A stretch of 64,000 bases of DNA. It comes from Photobacterium angustum (lineage in GTDB: Bacteria > Pseudomonadota > Gammaproteobacteria > Enterobacterales > Vibrionaceae). The notes under the pieces were generated by a model. That model had not been told where the DNA came from. It saw nothing but the letters and a program-made list of their open reading frames with translations, and did not search any database. The stretch spans positions 1,984,001 to 2,048,000 of the forward strand of contig NZ_MSCJ01000001.1 in assembly GCF_002954615.1 (NCBI RefSeq). Reading direction: 5' to 3'. A program made the translations under genes and the position numbers. This document shows positions 35,011 through 44,636 of the stretch, in pieces (within the stretch, counting starts at the first letter, position 1; every line of letters begins with the position of its first letter).

Positions 35011-35793
35011 TTAACAATCAATTCGGATCAAACTACACACTTGATCTAAGCCAACTTGCCATATTGCTTCATATTGAGGCACGATGCCGAGTACAATAAA
35101 CCAGCTAATAGCAAGACCGAGTAATAACGCAAATGAGAAACCTAACGAGAAAATATTTAGCTGTGGTGCTGCTCGAGTCATTACGCCAAACGACAAGTTC
35201 ACCGTTAGCAGAGCAATCACCCCCGCTAGCGCCATATTCACGCCCGCTTTAAACATATGCCCAAACCAACCTGCAAGCTGATAATAATCTTTTGGCTGCA
35301 GCATAGCCTCACCTATCGGCAAGGTTTTAAAGCTCAAAACAACAGCATTTAACATCTCTAAATGCCCATCTGTTGCTAAGAACAATAAAATGGCCAAAAA
35401 CATATAAAACTGTCCCAATACGGGCGTATTTTGACCATTCGCAGGATCAACCATTGAAGCAAAACCTAAGCTCGATTGCATACCTAATATTTGCCCAAGT
35501 AAGACAAATATTTGAGTAATAAACTGTGTTACTAATCCCATTGCTACACCAATGATTAATTGTTGCGTGGTAACAATAAATCCAGCTAAAGAAAGTAACT
35601 CAATATCTTGTGGGACTTTAGGTAAAACAGGCAAGACCGCAAATGTAATCGCTAAGGCTAAATATAAGCGAATTTTAGGCGATACAAAACGTGCCCCAAA
35701 AAACGTCATCGCCATCATCATTGATGAGATACGTGTAAAAGGCCAAAAATAATTCGCTATCCAATCAAGTAAAAGATTTGCGGTGTAATGCAT
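35011..35793 (-). CDS. fliR: Flagellar export protein FliR
   Basis: A 260-residue membrane protein of the FliPQR export gate, with about six hydrophobic segments, including ISSMMMAMTFFGARFVSPKIRLYLALAITFAVLP and the loop QILGMQSSLGFASMVDPANGQNTPVLGQF typical of FliR. It lies 20 bases after fliQ. Confidence 0.94.
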   Translation of the reverse strand: MHYTANLLLDWIANYFWPFTRISSMMMAMTFFGARFVSPKIRLYLALAITFAVLPVLPKVPQDIELLSLAGFIVTTQQLIIGVAMGLVTQFITQIFVLLGQILGMQSSLGFASMVDPANGQNTPVLGQFYMFLAILLFLATDGHLEMLNAVVLSFKTLPIGEAMLQPKDYYQLAGWFGHMFKAGVNMALAGVIALLTVNLSFGVMTRAAPQLNIFSLGFSFALLLGLAISWFIVLGIVPQYEAIWQVGLDQVCSLIRIDC

Positions 35794-35813
35794 AATCGAC
35801 GGCTGCTCGTTTG

Positions 35814-36083
35814 CTAATAAAGCAACTGTGGAATTTGATCAATAATGCGATAGAAATAATCCATCAGCATTTGCGTCATCATATGACCAAAAAACATCAG
35901 TGCGAGTAACGTCACCACTAAACGGGGTAAGAAACTCAATGTTTGTTCATTGATTGAGGTTGCCGCTTGAAATACCGCAACAACTAAACCAATTAACAGT
36001 CCTGGAATAACAATTGCGCATACCATGATAAGTACCATGTATAACGCTTCTTGAAATATCTCAACAAAAGCTTCTGGCGTCAT
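35814..36083 (-). CDS. fliQ: Flagellar export protein FliQ
   Basis: An 89-residue protein with two membrane helices, MVLIMVCAIVIPGLLIGLVVAVFQAATSINEQTLSFLPRLVVTLLALMFFG. The loop QAATSINEQTLSFLP is the FliQ signature. It is part of the FliPQR channel and lies between fliP and fliR. Confidence 0.95.
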   Translation of the reverse strand: MTPEAFVEIFQEALYMVLIMVCAIVIPGLLIGLVVAVFQAATSINEQTLSFLPRLVVTLLALMFFGHMMTQMLMDYFYRIIDQIPQLLY

Positions 36084-36116
36084 AAAAGCATCCTTTTTAT
36101 CCGATGTTTATTCACA

Positions 36117-36965
36117 TTAGGTGCCAAAACTACCTGCCAGTGTGGATAAGATCAGGTTCCAACCATCAACTAAAACAAACAACATTAACTTAAACGGTAA
36201 CGATACAATCATAGGTGAAAGCATCATCATACCCATCGCCATTAAGATCGATGCAACAACCAAATCAATAATTAAAAATGGTAAAAACAGCATAAAGCCG
36301 ATTTGAAACGCCGTTTTAAGCTCTGAAGTAATAAACGCAGGGATCAATACCGTTAGCGGCACCGTCTGCGGATCATCAGCTGTTGAGCCAGACATATTCA
36401 CAAACGTTTCTAAATCTTTTACCCGGGTTTGTTTAAGCATAAATTGGCGCATCGGATCTTCAGCTTTTACTAACGCTTCTTTCGCCGTTATTTGCTCATT
36501 AATATAAGGCTGAACAGCATCTGCATTGATCTTATCAATCACAGGAGACATCACAAAAAACGTTAAGAACATCGCTATACCGATGATCACTTGGTTAGAA
36601 GGTGTTTGCTGTAAACCCATGGCTTGACGCAGGATCGACATTACCACCACGATACGGGTGAAAGAGGTCATTAAAATAACCATCGCTGGCAAAAAGCCTA
36701 ACGCGGTCATTAACGCTAAAATTTGCAGGGTGACGGAATAATCTTCACTACCATCAGGGTTTACTGTCACCGATAATGCCGGTATTCCCCCACCATTACG
36801 GGCTGCTTGTAAATGACCTGATGTCGTTTCTGCACTCATTGCTGTCGCCGTCGTACTATTAGCCACATTCGCTTCAACCGCATGCGCTATATTGATTGAC
36901 GATAACAACACAGAGATAGCAAGAAAAACTATCAAAGTGACAAGGGTGAATTTATTTTTTAACAT
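36117..36965 (-). CDS. fliP: Flagellar export protein FliP
   Basis: A 282-residue membrane protein of the export gate. The N-terminal signal sequence is [27 protein letters not shown], followed by the core [62 protein letters not shown] and the C-terminal [25 protein letters not shown]. The start overlaps the fliO stop by 14 bases. Confidence 0.96.
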   Translation of the reverse strand: MLKNKFTLVTLIVFLAISVLLSSINIAHAVEANVANSTTATAMSAETTSGHLQAARNGGGIPALSVTVNPDGSEDYSVTLQILALMTALGFLPAMVILMTSFTRIVVVMSILRQAMGLQQTPSNQVIIGIAMFLTFFVMSPVIDKINADAVQPYINEQITAKEALVKAEDPMRQFMLKQTRVKDLETFVNMSGSTADDPQTVPLTVLIPAFITSELKTAFQIGFMLFLPFLIIDLVVASILMAMGMMMLSPMIVSLPFKLMLFVLVDGWNLILSTLAGSFGT

Positions 36966-37404
36966 TATTTTTCATTAGCTTGCTAAGCTGAGAAGCAAAA
37001 TCTCTGCTTGGCGATTCGTCCATGTTTAAAGGCTTATCCAATTTACTCAGCAAAGAAATATTATGTTGAGTAATACCCACCAACATTTGCTCTTCACCTA
37101 CTTGCAATAGCACGACTCTTTCTCGTTGCCCGACAGCCAGCTGTGTAATTACTTTTAAACCCGAGTCATTACCACTGATCCCAGCCACTCGCATACGTTT
37201 TAATAACCAAGCTAAGAAAACAATAATCGCAATCACAAGCAGTAAAGAAGCCAGAGTGGTTGCAATATTTAAGTCAGGCGCTTGCCTTAATGGTGGCGGC
37301 GCTTTTTCAATCGTTTTCTCAACAACGGCTGTTTGTGCAAAACAGGATAACGTGAAAAATAATAGCGATAATGCTGTAACTATCTGGCCTACAATCCTTT
37401 TCAT
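36952..37404 (-). CDS. fliO: Flagellar export protein FliO
   Basis: A 150-residue protein with a signal-like N-terminus ([20 protein letters not shown]) and one membrane helix ([23 protein letters not shown]), followed by the SH3-like segment [35 protein letters not shown]. It is an assembly factor for FliP. Confidence 0.92.
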   Translation of the reverse strand: MKRIVGQIVTALSLLFFTLSCFAQTAVVEKTIEKAPPPLRQAPDLNIATTLASLLLVIAIIVFLAWLLKRMRVAGISGNDSGLKVITQLAVGQRERVVLLQVGEEQMLVGITQHNISLLSKLDKPLNMDESPSRDFASQLSKLMKNNVKK

Positions 37405-37412
37405 GACCAGCC

Positions 37413-37802
37413 TTAACGTAACTTTTTAATACGCTCAGTTTGGCTGATCACATCAGTCAAACGAATACCAAACTTGTCATTGACCACAACCACTTCACCA
37501 TGTGCGATAAGGGTTCCATTGACCATCACATCTAATGATTCACCCGCAATACGATCAAGCTCAACCACTGAACCTTGGTTTAATTGTAATAGGTTACGAA
37601 TACTGATTTGCGTACGTCCGACTTCCATCGAAATGGTAACCGGAATATCCATAATAGTATCAAGCTTACGACGTTCATCATCGGTGATCGGTACCGTTTC
37701 ATCAGTCAGCTCTTCTAGTGGTGCTGGTTGCACATCATCCGCTTGCTCTGCTAATGCTGCAGCCCAATCATCTGCCATTTGTTGATCATTATTATTTGAC
37801 AT
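37413..37802 (-). CDS. fliN: Flagellar motor switch protein FliN
   Basis: A SpoA-domain protein of 129 residues that forms the base of the C-ring and binds FliH. The SpoA core is LDTIMDIPVTISMEVGRTQISIRNLLQLNQGSVVELDRIAGESLDVMVNGTLIAHGEVVVVNDKFGIRLTDVIS. The second ATG (37802) is 8 bases after AGGA; a start two codons earlier (37808) is possible. It lies 10 to 16 bases after fliM. Confidence 0.95.
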   Translation of the reverse strand: MSNNNDQQMADDWAAALAEQADDVQPAPLEELTDETVPITDDERRKLDTIMDIPVTISMEVGRTQISIRNLLQLNQGSVVELDRIAGESLDVMVNGTLIAHGEVVVVNDKFGIRLTDVISQTERIKKLR

Positions 37803-37818
37803 TGTCATCGTCCTTTTC

Positions 37819-38868
37819 TTATTCGTTACTATCGCTATTAATATTAAGTAATGCCGTGCCTAGCTCATCACGGTCGAGAAACGCCAAATCAGTTTTCACC
37901 ATGTCGGGACGTTGTAGTTTCTCACTAATTTTCAATGCTACATTGTCACCAGAGCGCCCCATTTTGGCGTGATAAGTCGGTAAATCTTCAACAAAAATGG
38001 TCGCTTGCTCAGGCATATCAATAGGGATCACATCACCAACTTGTAGCTCCATCAAATCACGTAACGATAAATCCACATCCAGTAATTTGGCGCGAAGATT
38101 AACGGGCACATCCATGATTTCATCACGCAATGCTTTACTCCAACGCACGTCAGTGTCCATCTTGTCACTTTGCACACCCGCATCGAGTAACTCACGGATT
38201 GGTTCAACCATCGAATATGGCATGACGACATGAAAATCACCGCCGCCACCATCAACTTCAATATGAAATGAGCTCACTACTATCACTTCTGTTGGGCTCA
38301 CAATATTAGCCATGGTCGGGTTTACTTCTGAATCTAAATATTCAAACTCAACCCCCATCACCGGAGACCATGCTTCACGGTAATCTTCAAACACTAGCTT
38401 AAGCAGCATTTGTACAATGCGACGTTCGGTTGGGGTAAATTCACGACCTTCAATTTTGGCGTGAAAGCGACCATCGCCACCAAAGAAGTTTTCTACCAGA
38501 ATAAAAACGAGACGCGCTTCCATCGTAATAAGCGCGGTTCCTTTTAATGGGCGAAAGCGCACCATATTTAAGCTTGTTGGTACATACAGTGTATTTTGAT
38601 ACTCACCAAATTTAATCATCTGTACGCCGTTGATCGACACTTCCGCCGTTTTACGTAGCATATTAAACAGGCTGATACGCATATGGCGCGCAAAACGCTC
38701 ATTGATAAGCTCAAGTGTCGGCATCCGACCACGAACAATGCGGTCTTGTGATGAAAAATCAAAAGTAGCAACATCATTCGCTACATCGTTATCATGAAGT
38801 TCATCTTCTGGCTCATCGACACCATGAAGTAGCGCATCAATTTCATCTTGGGTTAATAAATCACTCAC
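37819..38868 (-). CDS. fliM: Flagellar motor switch protein FliM
   Basis: A 349-residue C-ring protein. The N-terminal CheY-binding peptide is DLLTQDEIDALLHGV. A CheC-like middle domain and the C-terminal SpoA domain (VPVNLRAKLLDVDLSLRDLMELQVGDVIPIDMPEQATIFVEDLPTYHAKMG) follow. It receives CheY-P and controls the direction of rotation. Confidence 0.96.
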   Translation of the reverse strand: MSDLLTQDEIDALLHGVDEPEDELHDNDVANDVATFDFSSQDRIVRGRMPTLELINERFARHMRISLFNMLRKTAEVSINGVQMIKFGEYQNTLYVPTSLNMVRFRPLKGTALITMEARLVFILVENFFGGDGRFHAKIEGREFTPTERRIVQMLLKLVFEDYREAWSPVMGVEFEYLDSEVNPTMANIVSPTEVIVVSSFHIEVDGGGGDFHVVMPYSMVEPIRELLDAGVQSDKMDTDVRWSKALRDEIMDVPVNLRAKLLDVDLSLRDLMELQVGDVIPIDMPEQATIFVEDLPTYHAKMGRSGDNVALKISEKLQRPDMVKTDLAFLDRDELGTALLNINSDSNE

Positions 38869-38875
38869 TGTAAAC

Positions 38876-39358
38876 CTACTGCATTACAAAACCAGTAAAA
38901 AGAACCCGCTCAACTGCAGGTGTTCCAGCCACTTTAACCATTGTTGCTTTCACAGCTTCAAGCGCTTGTTGGCGTAACTGATCACGGCCATTAGGGCTAC
39001 GTAACTGCTCAACGGTTGCGACACCGAATGCTTGAAGAAGAGTACTTTCAATTAACGGTATGTGCTGTTTCGCCAAGGCTTCATTTTTATCGCCACGTAC
39101 CATTAATTGCACTTTAATTTGAACCACTCTATCTCGTGTATCACCCGTAACATTGAAAGTAAAAGGTTGAGGTAATACAACATAGTAAGCTGACATTACA
39201 GGTGCTGATGACGCTGTATTTTCTTGAACTGTTGCAGCCACTTGTGGCGACTCTTTAGCGTCATCACCATTTAGCAACCAAAAGCCAATGCCTGCCGCCA
39301 ATATTACAATTACGGCTACTGCACTTATTAACATCAGCTTTTTCTTGCCCATCGCCAT
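38876..39358 (-). CDS. fliL: Flagellar basal-body-associated protein FliL
   Basis: A 160-residue protein with one membrane helix (KLMLISAVAVIVILAAGIGFWLL) and a periplasmic domain (YVVLPQPFTFNVTGDTRDRVVQIKVQLMVRGDKNEALAKQHIPLIESTLLQAF). It stabilises stators around the motor. The ATG at 39358 follows AAGGA. It is 7 bases from fliM. Confidence 0.94.
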   Translation of the reverse strand: MAMGKKKLMLISAVAVIVILAAGIGFWLLNGDDAKESPQVAATVQENTASSAPVMSAYYVVLPQPFTFNVTGDTRDRVVQIKVQLMVRGDKNEALAKQHIPLIESTLLQAFGVATVEQLRSPNGRDQLRQQALEAVKATMVKVAGTPAVERVLFTGFVMQ

Positions 39359-39411
39359 TTTTATTCCTTTTTGTCTTTATTTTCATTAATTAAATTATTA
39401 GCAATTGTTAA

Positions 39412-40842
39412 TTACGCATAGTAATCAACCCGATCTTTATTTTTTGTTACAAACATCTCAATCGTATCAAGATGTTTATCTGAATTAGTCTCATTAGTGC
39501 CTGCAAAAGATTCATCATGGGCAGTGCCTGATGATTGCCCCCCAGAATGCTGCTGTGAGAACTGCTGCGCAAATTGACTTGAACTATCTTGCTGTACAGA
39601 GCCTTGCGCTAACTGTAAGCCTTGTTGCTGCATCATCTCACGTAGCCTTGGCATTGCTTGTTCAACCATATCGCGTGTTTGGCTGTTATTAACGGTAAAT
39701 TGCACTGAAGCTTGATCTTGATTCAAGGCTAATTTTATTTGAATTTTGCCGAGTTCTGGCGGATCTAATCGGATATCAATTTGCTTTAAATTCTTTGCCA
39801 TCATCATATTAATGCGCTCAGAAACTTGTTCTCCCGCCTGCTCTTTTGTCAGCAATAAAGGCGACTGAACCTGCGTATTCGCATGTTGTAAGTCCATTTT
39901 CATCGCATTGGCTTGTTGGTTACCCATGAGTGCCGATAATGGTTGTGAAGAGATACTGTCTTGCTCTTTTTCCTGACCATCAACCAGGGTTTTTCTAACC
40001 GATTCCATCATTCCATTGGTTGCGATCAATTCAGAATTTTTTTCACCAGAAAGAAACGCATTCACCACATTATTTTCAGCTTTTACGCCAGATAACGTTG
40101 ATTTTAATTCTGGATCGGTTGTGGACTGGGAAAGCAGCGCCGCCTCATCACTTGTTTCCGCTTTCACTCCAGAGGTTACAGCATGCCAGCCCATTTTTAG
40201 CTCACTCGGTTTCACATCCGCCTGTAGTACTTTCTCTTTTTCAGTTAGCTCATTTTGCTTGATTGACGCTATTTCAGAGCTATCTAATACAAATTTGTCA
40301 CCTGAGAATTCAGGTTTCACATCTAAAGACTCATCAGATGATGTCATTTGCTCTGACTGTGGCGGCAAAGCTTTGCCCCCTTCTGAAGATTGTTGACTAA
40401 ATTGCTGATTTGATTGATTCAAACGTTGAAGAAAATCCGCGCCTTCAAACATCACTTTTTCAACATCATCAATATTTTCGCCATCGTCAACATTATCAAC
40501 ACTGGCGATATCCTCACTATCAGCAATAGATACAACTTCATCTGAAACAACCTCACCTGAAACAGCGTTATCAGGGACTAACTCAGCGTTAGATTCAGTC
40601 TCGATAGCTAAATCATCAGAGACAATGTTCGCTTCTTCTCCAGTTTCAACATCTGTCGATTTTTGTGTTTTTTGTTCTATTTTTAAATCGCTTACCGATG
40701 TTTTCTCTGTTGATGCCGCTTGTAACTGAGAATCAAACGAAGCATCTTTATCACCTTCGTTTTTTTCTACTGTTTTAGTATTTGAAGATCCCGCAGGCGT
40801 GGCTTTTACGTGCGGTGTTGATAAGGGATTTAATAGATTCAT
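39412..40842 (-). CDS. fliK: Flagellar hook-length control protein FliK
   Basis: A secreted ruler of about 476 residues. The first 330 are acidic and low in complexity, rich in Ser, Glu, Asp and Lys (for example SGEVVSDEVVSIADSEDIASVDNVDDGENIDDVEKV). The C-terminal domain (QIDIRLDPPELGKIQIKLALNQDQASVQFTVNNSQTRDMVEQAMPRLREMMQQQGLQLAQGSV) is the FliK domain that contacts FlhB, followed by a Gln/Ser tail. I use the ATG at 40842; an in-frame TTG two codons earlier is weaker. It heads the fliK-L-M-N-O-P-Q-R-flhB operon, with a sigma-54 site upstream. Confidence 0.93.
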   Translation of the reverse strand: MNLLNPLSTPHVKATPAGSSNTKTVEKNEGDKDASFDSQLQAASTEKTSVSDLKIEQKTQKSTDVETGEEANIVSDDLAIETESNAELVPDNAVSGEVVSDEVVSIADSEDIASVDNVDDGENIDDVEKVMFEGADFLQRLNQSNQQFSQQSSEGGKALPPQSEQMTSSDESLDVKPEFSGDKFVLDSSEIASIKQNELTEKEKVLQADVKPSELKMGWHAVTSGVKAETSDEAALLSQSTTDPELKSTLSGVKAENNVVNAFLSGEKNSELIATNGMMESVRKTLVDGQEKEQDSISSQPLSALMGNQQANAMKMDLQHANTQVQSPLLLTKEQAGEQVSERINMMMAKNLKQIDIRLDPPELGKIQIKLALNQDQASVQFTVNNSQTRDMVEQAMPRLREMMQQQGLQLAQGSVQQDSSSQFAQQFSQQHSGGQSSGTAHDESFAGTNETNSDKHLDTIEMFVTKNKDRVDYYA

Positions 40843-40929
40843 AGCCAATTCAAACCTAGTACTGGGCGTGGAGAAAATAAAACGTAACCATTTGATCTTC
40901 CGACGACAAAAAGAGATAAGTAGGAGTAA

Positions 40930-40945
40930 TGCAAAAACTAAACCA
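40930..40945 (-). promoter_or_regulatory. Sigma-54 promoter of the fliK operon
   Basis: On the minus strand TGGTTTAGTTTTTGCA has GG and GC separated by ten bases and a perfect TTTTGCA -12 region; the -24 part (TGGTTT) is less like the TGGCAC consensus. It lies about 90 bases before the fliK ATG. Confidence 0.6.
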
Positions 40946-40962
40946 GTTACTCATCAATAAGG

Positions 40963-41403
40963 TTATTGTTGTAACCTTCGCGCAAACTGCAACGTAACAA
41001 ATTCATCCATCATTTTTTGCTCTTGCTTATCAAGCCACTGTTTATGCTCGCGTTCGCGTTTTTCCACCAGCCATTCAACCGAGCGTCTTTTTTGCTGCAT
41101 TTCTTGCCAGTGCTGAGAGCACTTTTGAATTTGTTCTTCAAAGTACCCTCCTGCTTGCTTTTGCTTTTCTAATGTTTGATCCAGTTGCGTTAAAAATTTC
41201 TGTAAATGACTATATTGGCTTGCTGTTAAGCCTTGTTGACCTCTTACAGATAACTGATTGAGATAATCCAATCGATATTTTTCAATCTGTGCTAACTGTT
41301 GTAAGTAATTTTGTTGCTCAATACGGGCTTGGTTTAGCGCTAAACTTGCTTGATGCTCTTGCTCTTTCGCTTGCTCGATGATTAATCCTAGCGCGTTAGA
41401 CAT
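40963..41403 (-). CDS. fliJ: Flagellar export chaperone FliJ
   Basis: A 146-residue coiled-coil protein rich in Gln, Glu and Lys (EQAKEQEHQASLALNQARIEQQNYLQQLAQIEKYRLDYL) that joins the FliI ATPase to FlhA. It is the last gene of the fliE-J operon, 31 bases after fliI. Confidence 0.93.
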   Translation of the reverse strand: MSNALGLIIEQAKEQEHQASLALNQARIEQQNYLQQLAQIEKYRLDYLNQLSVRGQQGLTASQYSHLQKFLTQLDQTLEKQKQAGGYFEEQIQKCSQHWQEMQQKRRSVEWLVEKREREHKQWLDKQEQKMMDEFVTLQFARRLQQ

Positions 41404-41434
41404 ACTTAATTTCCTTATCCATGATCACCTGCAA

Positions 41435-42757
41435 TTAACCACCTAATGTTGAGCGCAACATATTGACGCACATCTCATAGGGCACTGACTCTTTCATTTC
41501 TTGTTGCAGATAAGCGTCTAATTTCGGTTTAAAACTAAAAGCTTGATCAATCGTATTATCGGTACCAGGTTTATAAGCACCAATGGAGACTAAATCTTGA
41601 TTTTTACGGCATATAGAAAGAATTTGACGTACCGCTTTTGACATCAACATGTGCTCTTCACTCACAATCGCAGGCATAACACGACTCACCGAACGTTCAA
41701 CATCGATCGCAGGATAATGTCCAGCGTCTGCCATCTCACGAGATAACACAATATGGCCATCTAAAATCGCACGAGAGGCATCTGCAATAGGATCTTGCAA
41801 GTCATCACCTTCACTAAGAACGGTAAAGAAAGCCGTTATAGAGCCTTGATTTTCATTACCATTACCCGCGCGTTCCACCAGCGCAGGTAACTTTGCAAAT
41901 ACCGAAGGTGGATAACCTTTGGTTGCTGGCGGCTCACCAACAGACAATGCGATTTCACGTTGTGCTTGTGCAAAACGGGTCAGTGAATCCATCAGGAGTA
42001 ATACGTCAAAGCCCTGATCGCGGAAATACTCAGCAATCGTCAATGATGTTTGGCAACCTTTTAAGCGCATTAATGGTGAAGCATCAGCTGGTGCCGCCAC
42101 CACCACAGATCGCGCACGGCCTTCAGGCCCTAGGCTTTCTTCAATAAACTCTTTAACTTCACGACCACGCTCACCAATAAGGCCAACCACAACAATCTGA
42201 GCACTGGTGCCACGAGTCATCATGCCTAAAGTCACAGACTTACCAACACCCGAGCCTGCAAACAGACCAATACGCTGGCCTTTACCTACCGTCAAACAGC
42301 CATTGATAGCTTTAATACCCACATCAAGCGGCTCTTTGATTGGTTTACGGGCGAGAGGATTGATAGGAGTGGCATTAAATGAAGCTCGATGCTCGGTAAA
42401 AATAGGTCCTAAGCCATCGAGCGGATTACCAACTCCATCAATAACCCGACCTAATAATTCTGGACCAACGGGTAGACCACTATTGTGCAGAATTGGCGTG
42501 ACTTTAGCGCCTGGCATCACCCCAAGCAGCTGTTCACTTGGCATGAGAAACAAGGTTTCACCTGAAAAGCCAACCACTTCAGCTTCAAGTTCACCATTTA
42601 ATGTTTCTACTTTACACAAACTACCAACAGGAGCGCGGCAACCTATTGCTTCAAGTGTTAAACCTACAACTCGCACTAAACGTCCAGAAGCAACAGGCTT
42701 ACACCCCGTCCCTTCCGTTTTATACTGACTTAACCGTTCGGCTAGTGAGGCTGTCAT
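41435..42757 (-). CDS. fliI: Flagellum-specific ATPase FliI
   Basis: A 440-residue F1-type ATPase of the export apparatus. Walker A is [17 protein letters not shown] (about 164-180), Walker [41 protein letters not shown]. It overlaps fliH by 4 bases. Confidence 0.97.
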   Translation of the reverse strand: MTASLAERLSQYKTEGTGCKPVASGRLVRVVGLTLEAIGCRAPVGSLCKVETLNGELEAEVVGFSGETLFLMPSEQLLGVMPGAKVTPILHNSGLPVGPELLGRVIDGVGNPLDGLGPIFTEHRASFNATPINPLARKPIKEPLDVGIKAINGCLTVGKGQRIGLFAGSGVGKSVTLGMMTRGTSAQIVVVGLIGERGREVKEFIEESLGPEGRARSVVVAAPADASPLMRLKGCQTSLTIAEYFRDQGFDVLLLMDSLTRFAQAQREIALSVGEPPATKGYPPSVFAKLPALVERAGNGNENQGSITAFFTVLSEGDDLQDPIADASRAILDGHIVLSREMADAGHYPAIDVERSVSRVMPAIVSEEHMLMSKAVRQILSICRKNQDLVSIGAYKPGTDNTIDQAFSFKPKLDAYLQQEMKESVPYEMCVNMLRSTLGG

Positions 42758-43557
42758 TTAGATTGATCTCGAATGCTACTATTAACCGCTTCAAAGCTAC
42801 TTAAAGAGTGACGAATGCGATCTTCGATAAAATAATCAACCGAAGTATCATGGCTATTTAATTGCAGATCACCACGATTTAAACTTGGCTCAGCAATAAG
42901 TTTCCATTTACGCTCTAACAAGTCATCATCACTAAAATTTTGTTTTACTAAGGCTACATCTTCAGGATGCAGATTCATCGTAATATCACGATTTGCAACA
43001 GGTAACGTCGCCACCACTTCACGAATCGTATTTAAAATCACTTGTGGGTTCGTTTTCACTTCCACTCGGATCAACTCTTTCGCTAAACCTAAAGCAAGTT
43101 GCATCACCTGCTCTTCAACGTCGCGATCAACTTGTGCAATTGGCGCTAATAACTTTTCAGCCACTGACGCCAAATGATTCACTTGTTCTGTTATTTGTTG
43201 TTGGGCTTGCTCTAGCCCCTGTTGTAACCCTTGCTCTTTGCCTTCAACAATACCAGATTCAAGCCCTTCAGCGTGGCCGGTTTTAAACCCTTCACTGTGT
43301 CCAGCTTGTCGTCCTTGTTCTATTCCTTCGTCATACGCCGATTGCTGCATCGCTTCTAAATCAGCAGCCGTTAATGGCGGAGGCCCCGCTTCTTCTTCAG
43401 GCTCGAATTCTTCAATAACAGGACGAGGCTGGTAATTAAAAGCGTTGTCACTTTGCTCTGGACGCTCTTCTGAATAATCAGGGTATGCCCAACGTTCTAA
43501 TTCTTGCGCTTGATGATCTGAAACTCGATAAAAGCCACGTCGACGTTCATCACTCAT
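42754..43557 (-). CDS. fliH: Flagellar assembly protein FliH
   Basis: The negative regulator of FliI, about 267 residues. The middle holds the GxxxG-type repeats of Fli[44 protein letters not shown] (about 75-125), a helix-packing segment. The C-terminal part binds FliI. I chose the ATG at 43557, 4-8 bases after AGGTGG; a GTG three codons earlier lies within that ribosome binding site. Confidence 0.93.
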   Translation of the reverse strand: MSDERRRGFYRVSDHQAQELERWAYPDYSEERPEQSDNAFNYQPRPVIEEFEPEEEAGPPPLTAADLEAMQQSAYDEGIEQGRQAGHSEGFKTGHAEGLESGIVEGKEQGLQQGLEQAQQQITEQVNHLASVAEKLLAPIAQVDRDVEEQVMQLALGLAKELIRVEVKTNPQVILNTIREVVATLPVANRDITMNLHPEDVALVKQNFSDDDLLERKWKLIAEPSLNRGDLQLNSHDTSVDYFIEDRIRHSLSSFEAVNSSIRDQSK

Positions 43558-43592
43558 AACGACCACCTGCTAGTTCAACAATTGGGATAATT

Positions 43593-44636
43593 TTATAGGT
43601 ACTCATCTGCACCGCCACCGCCGCCACCAAGCATAATTTCACCTGTATCAGAAAGACGACGAGCAATGGTTAGAATTTCTTTTTGCGCCGCTTCTACATC
43701 AGCAACACGAATCGGCCCCATTGCTTCTAATTCTTCACGTAGCATTTCTGAAGCACGCTTGGACATATTGGCGAAGAACTTATCACGCAGCATATCATCA
43801 GCACCTTTTAGTGCTTTTTGTAAGAGATCTTGTGGTACATCACGGAGCAAGGTTTGAATACCGCGATCATCGACTTCTGTTAAGTTATCAAATACGAACA
43901 TTAAGTCTTGGATCTGAGTAGCGGTATCTTCATCCGTTTCACGGATCTGATCCATCAACAAACCTTCAACATTATTATCGAGGTAGTTCATGATCTCAGC
44001 TGCGGCTTTCAAGCCGCCAATTTTAGCCGCTTGCGCACCTGCTTGACCGGCAAACTGTTTCTCCATGATATCGTTCAATTCATGCAATGCTGCTGGTTGT
44101 ACTTCTTCTAAGTTCGCAATACGCATCATCAGATCTAAACGTACACGCTCAGGAAATTGCGCTAATATTTCCGCAGATTGTTCCGGCTCTAAGTACGATA
44201 AAACAATGGTTTGGATCTGCGGGTGCTCATTAAGAATAATGCTCGCTACTTGACGAGGATCCATCCATTTCAGCGAATCTAAGCCACGAGAGCCACTGCC
44301 CATCAGGATTTGATCAACAAGGTTATTCGCTTTGTCTTCACCTAACGCAGCAACTAATGTGTTACGTACGAAATCTTCGCTGCCCATGCCAATGCTGGTG
44401 TATTTTTGAATATCTTCGAGAAACAATCGGTGTACACCGGAAACTTTCTCTTGGCTAAGATCTGTCATACTCGCCATCGCACCACCCACACGCTGCACCT
44501 GTTTAGGTTCAAGGTGACGAATAATACTGGCGGCATCTTGCTCACTAAGGCTAAGCAGTAAAATTGCGGCTTTTTCTGTCCCGCTTAGCGTACTTGGATC
44601 AAATTTATTTTCACTTATAGCAACATCATTAGCCAT
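43593..44636 (-). CDS. fliG: Flagellar motor switch protein FliG
   Basis: A 347-residue C-ring protein linking FliF to the stator. The N-terminal domain (LSGTEKAAILLLSLSEQDAASIIRHLEPKQVQRVGGAMA), the EHPQ motif with FliM-binding (NEHPQIQTIVLSYL) and the C-terminal torque domain (ALKGADDMLRDKFFANMSKRASEMLREELEAMGPIRVADVEAAQKEIL) are all present. The start is the second of two ATGs (44642 and 44636) overlapping the fliF end; GGTGA is best placed for 44636. Confidence 0.96.
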   Translation of the reverse strand: MANDVAISENKFDPSTLSGTEKAAILLLSLSEQDAASIIRHLEPKQVQRVGGAMASMTDLSQEKVSGVHRLFLEDIQKYTSIGMGSEDFVRNTLVAALGEDKANNLVDQILMGSGSRGLDSLKWMDPRQVASIILNEHPQIQTIVLSYLEPEQSAEILAQFPERVRLDLMMRIANLEEVQPAALHELNDIMEKQFAGQAGAQAAKIGGLKAAAEIMNYLDNNVEGLLMDQIRETDEDTATQIQDLMFVFDNLTEVDDRGIQTLLRDVPQDLLQKALKGADDMLRDKFFANMSKRASEMLREELEAMGPIRVADVEAAQKEILTIARRLSDTGEIMLGGGGGGADEYL

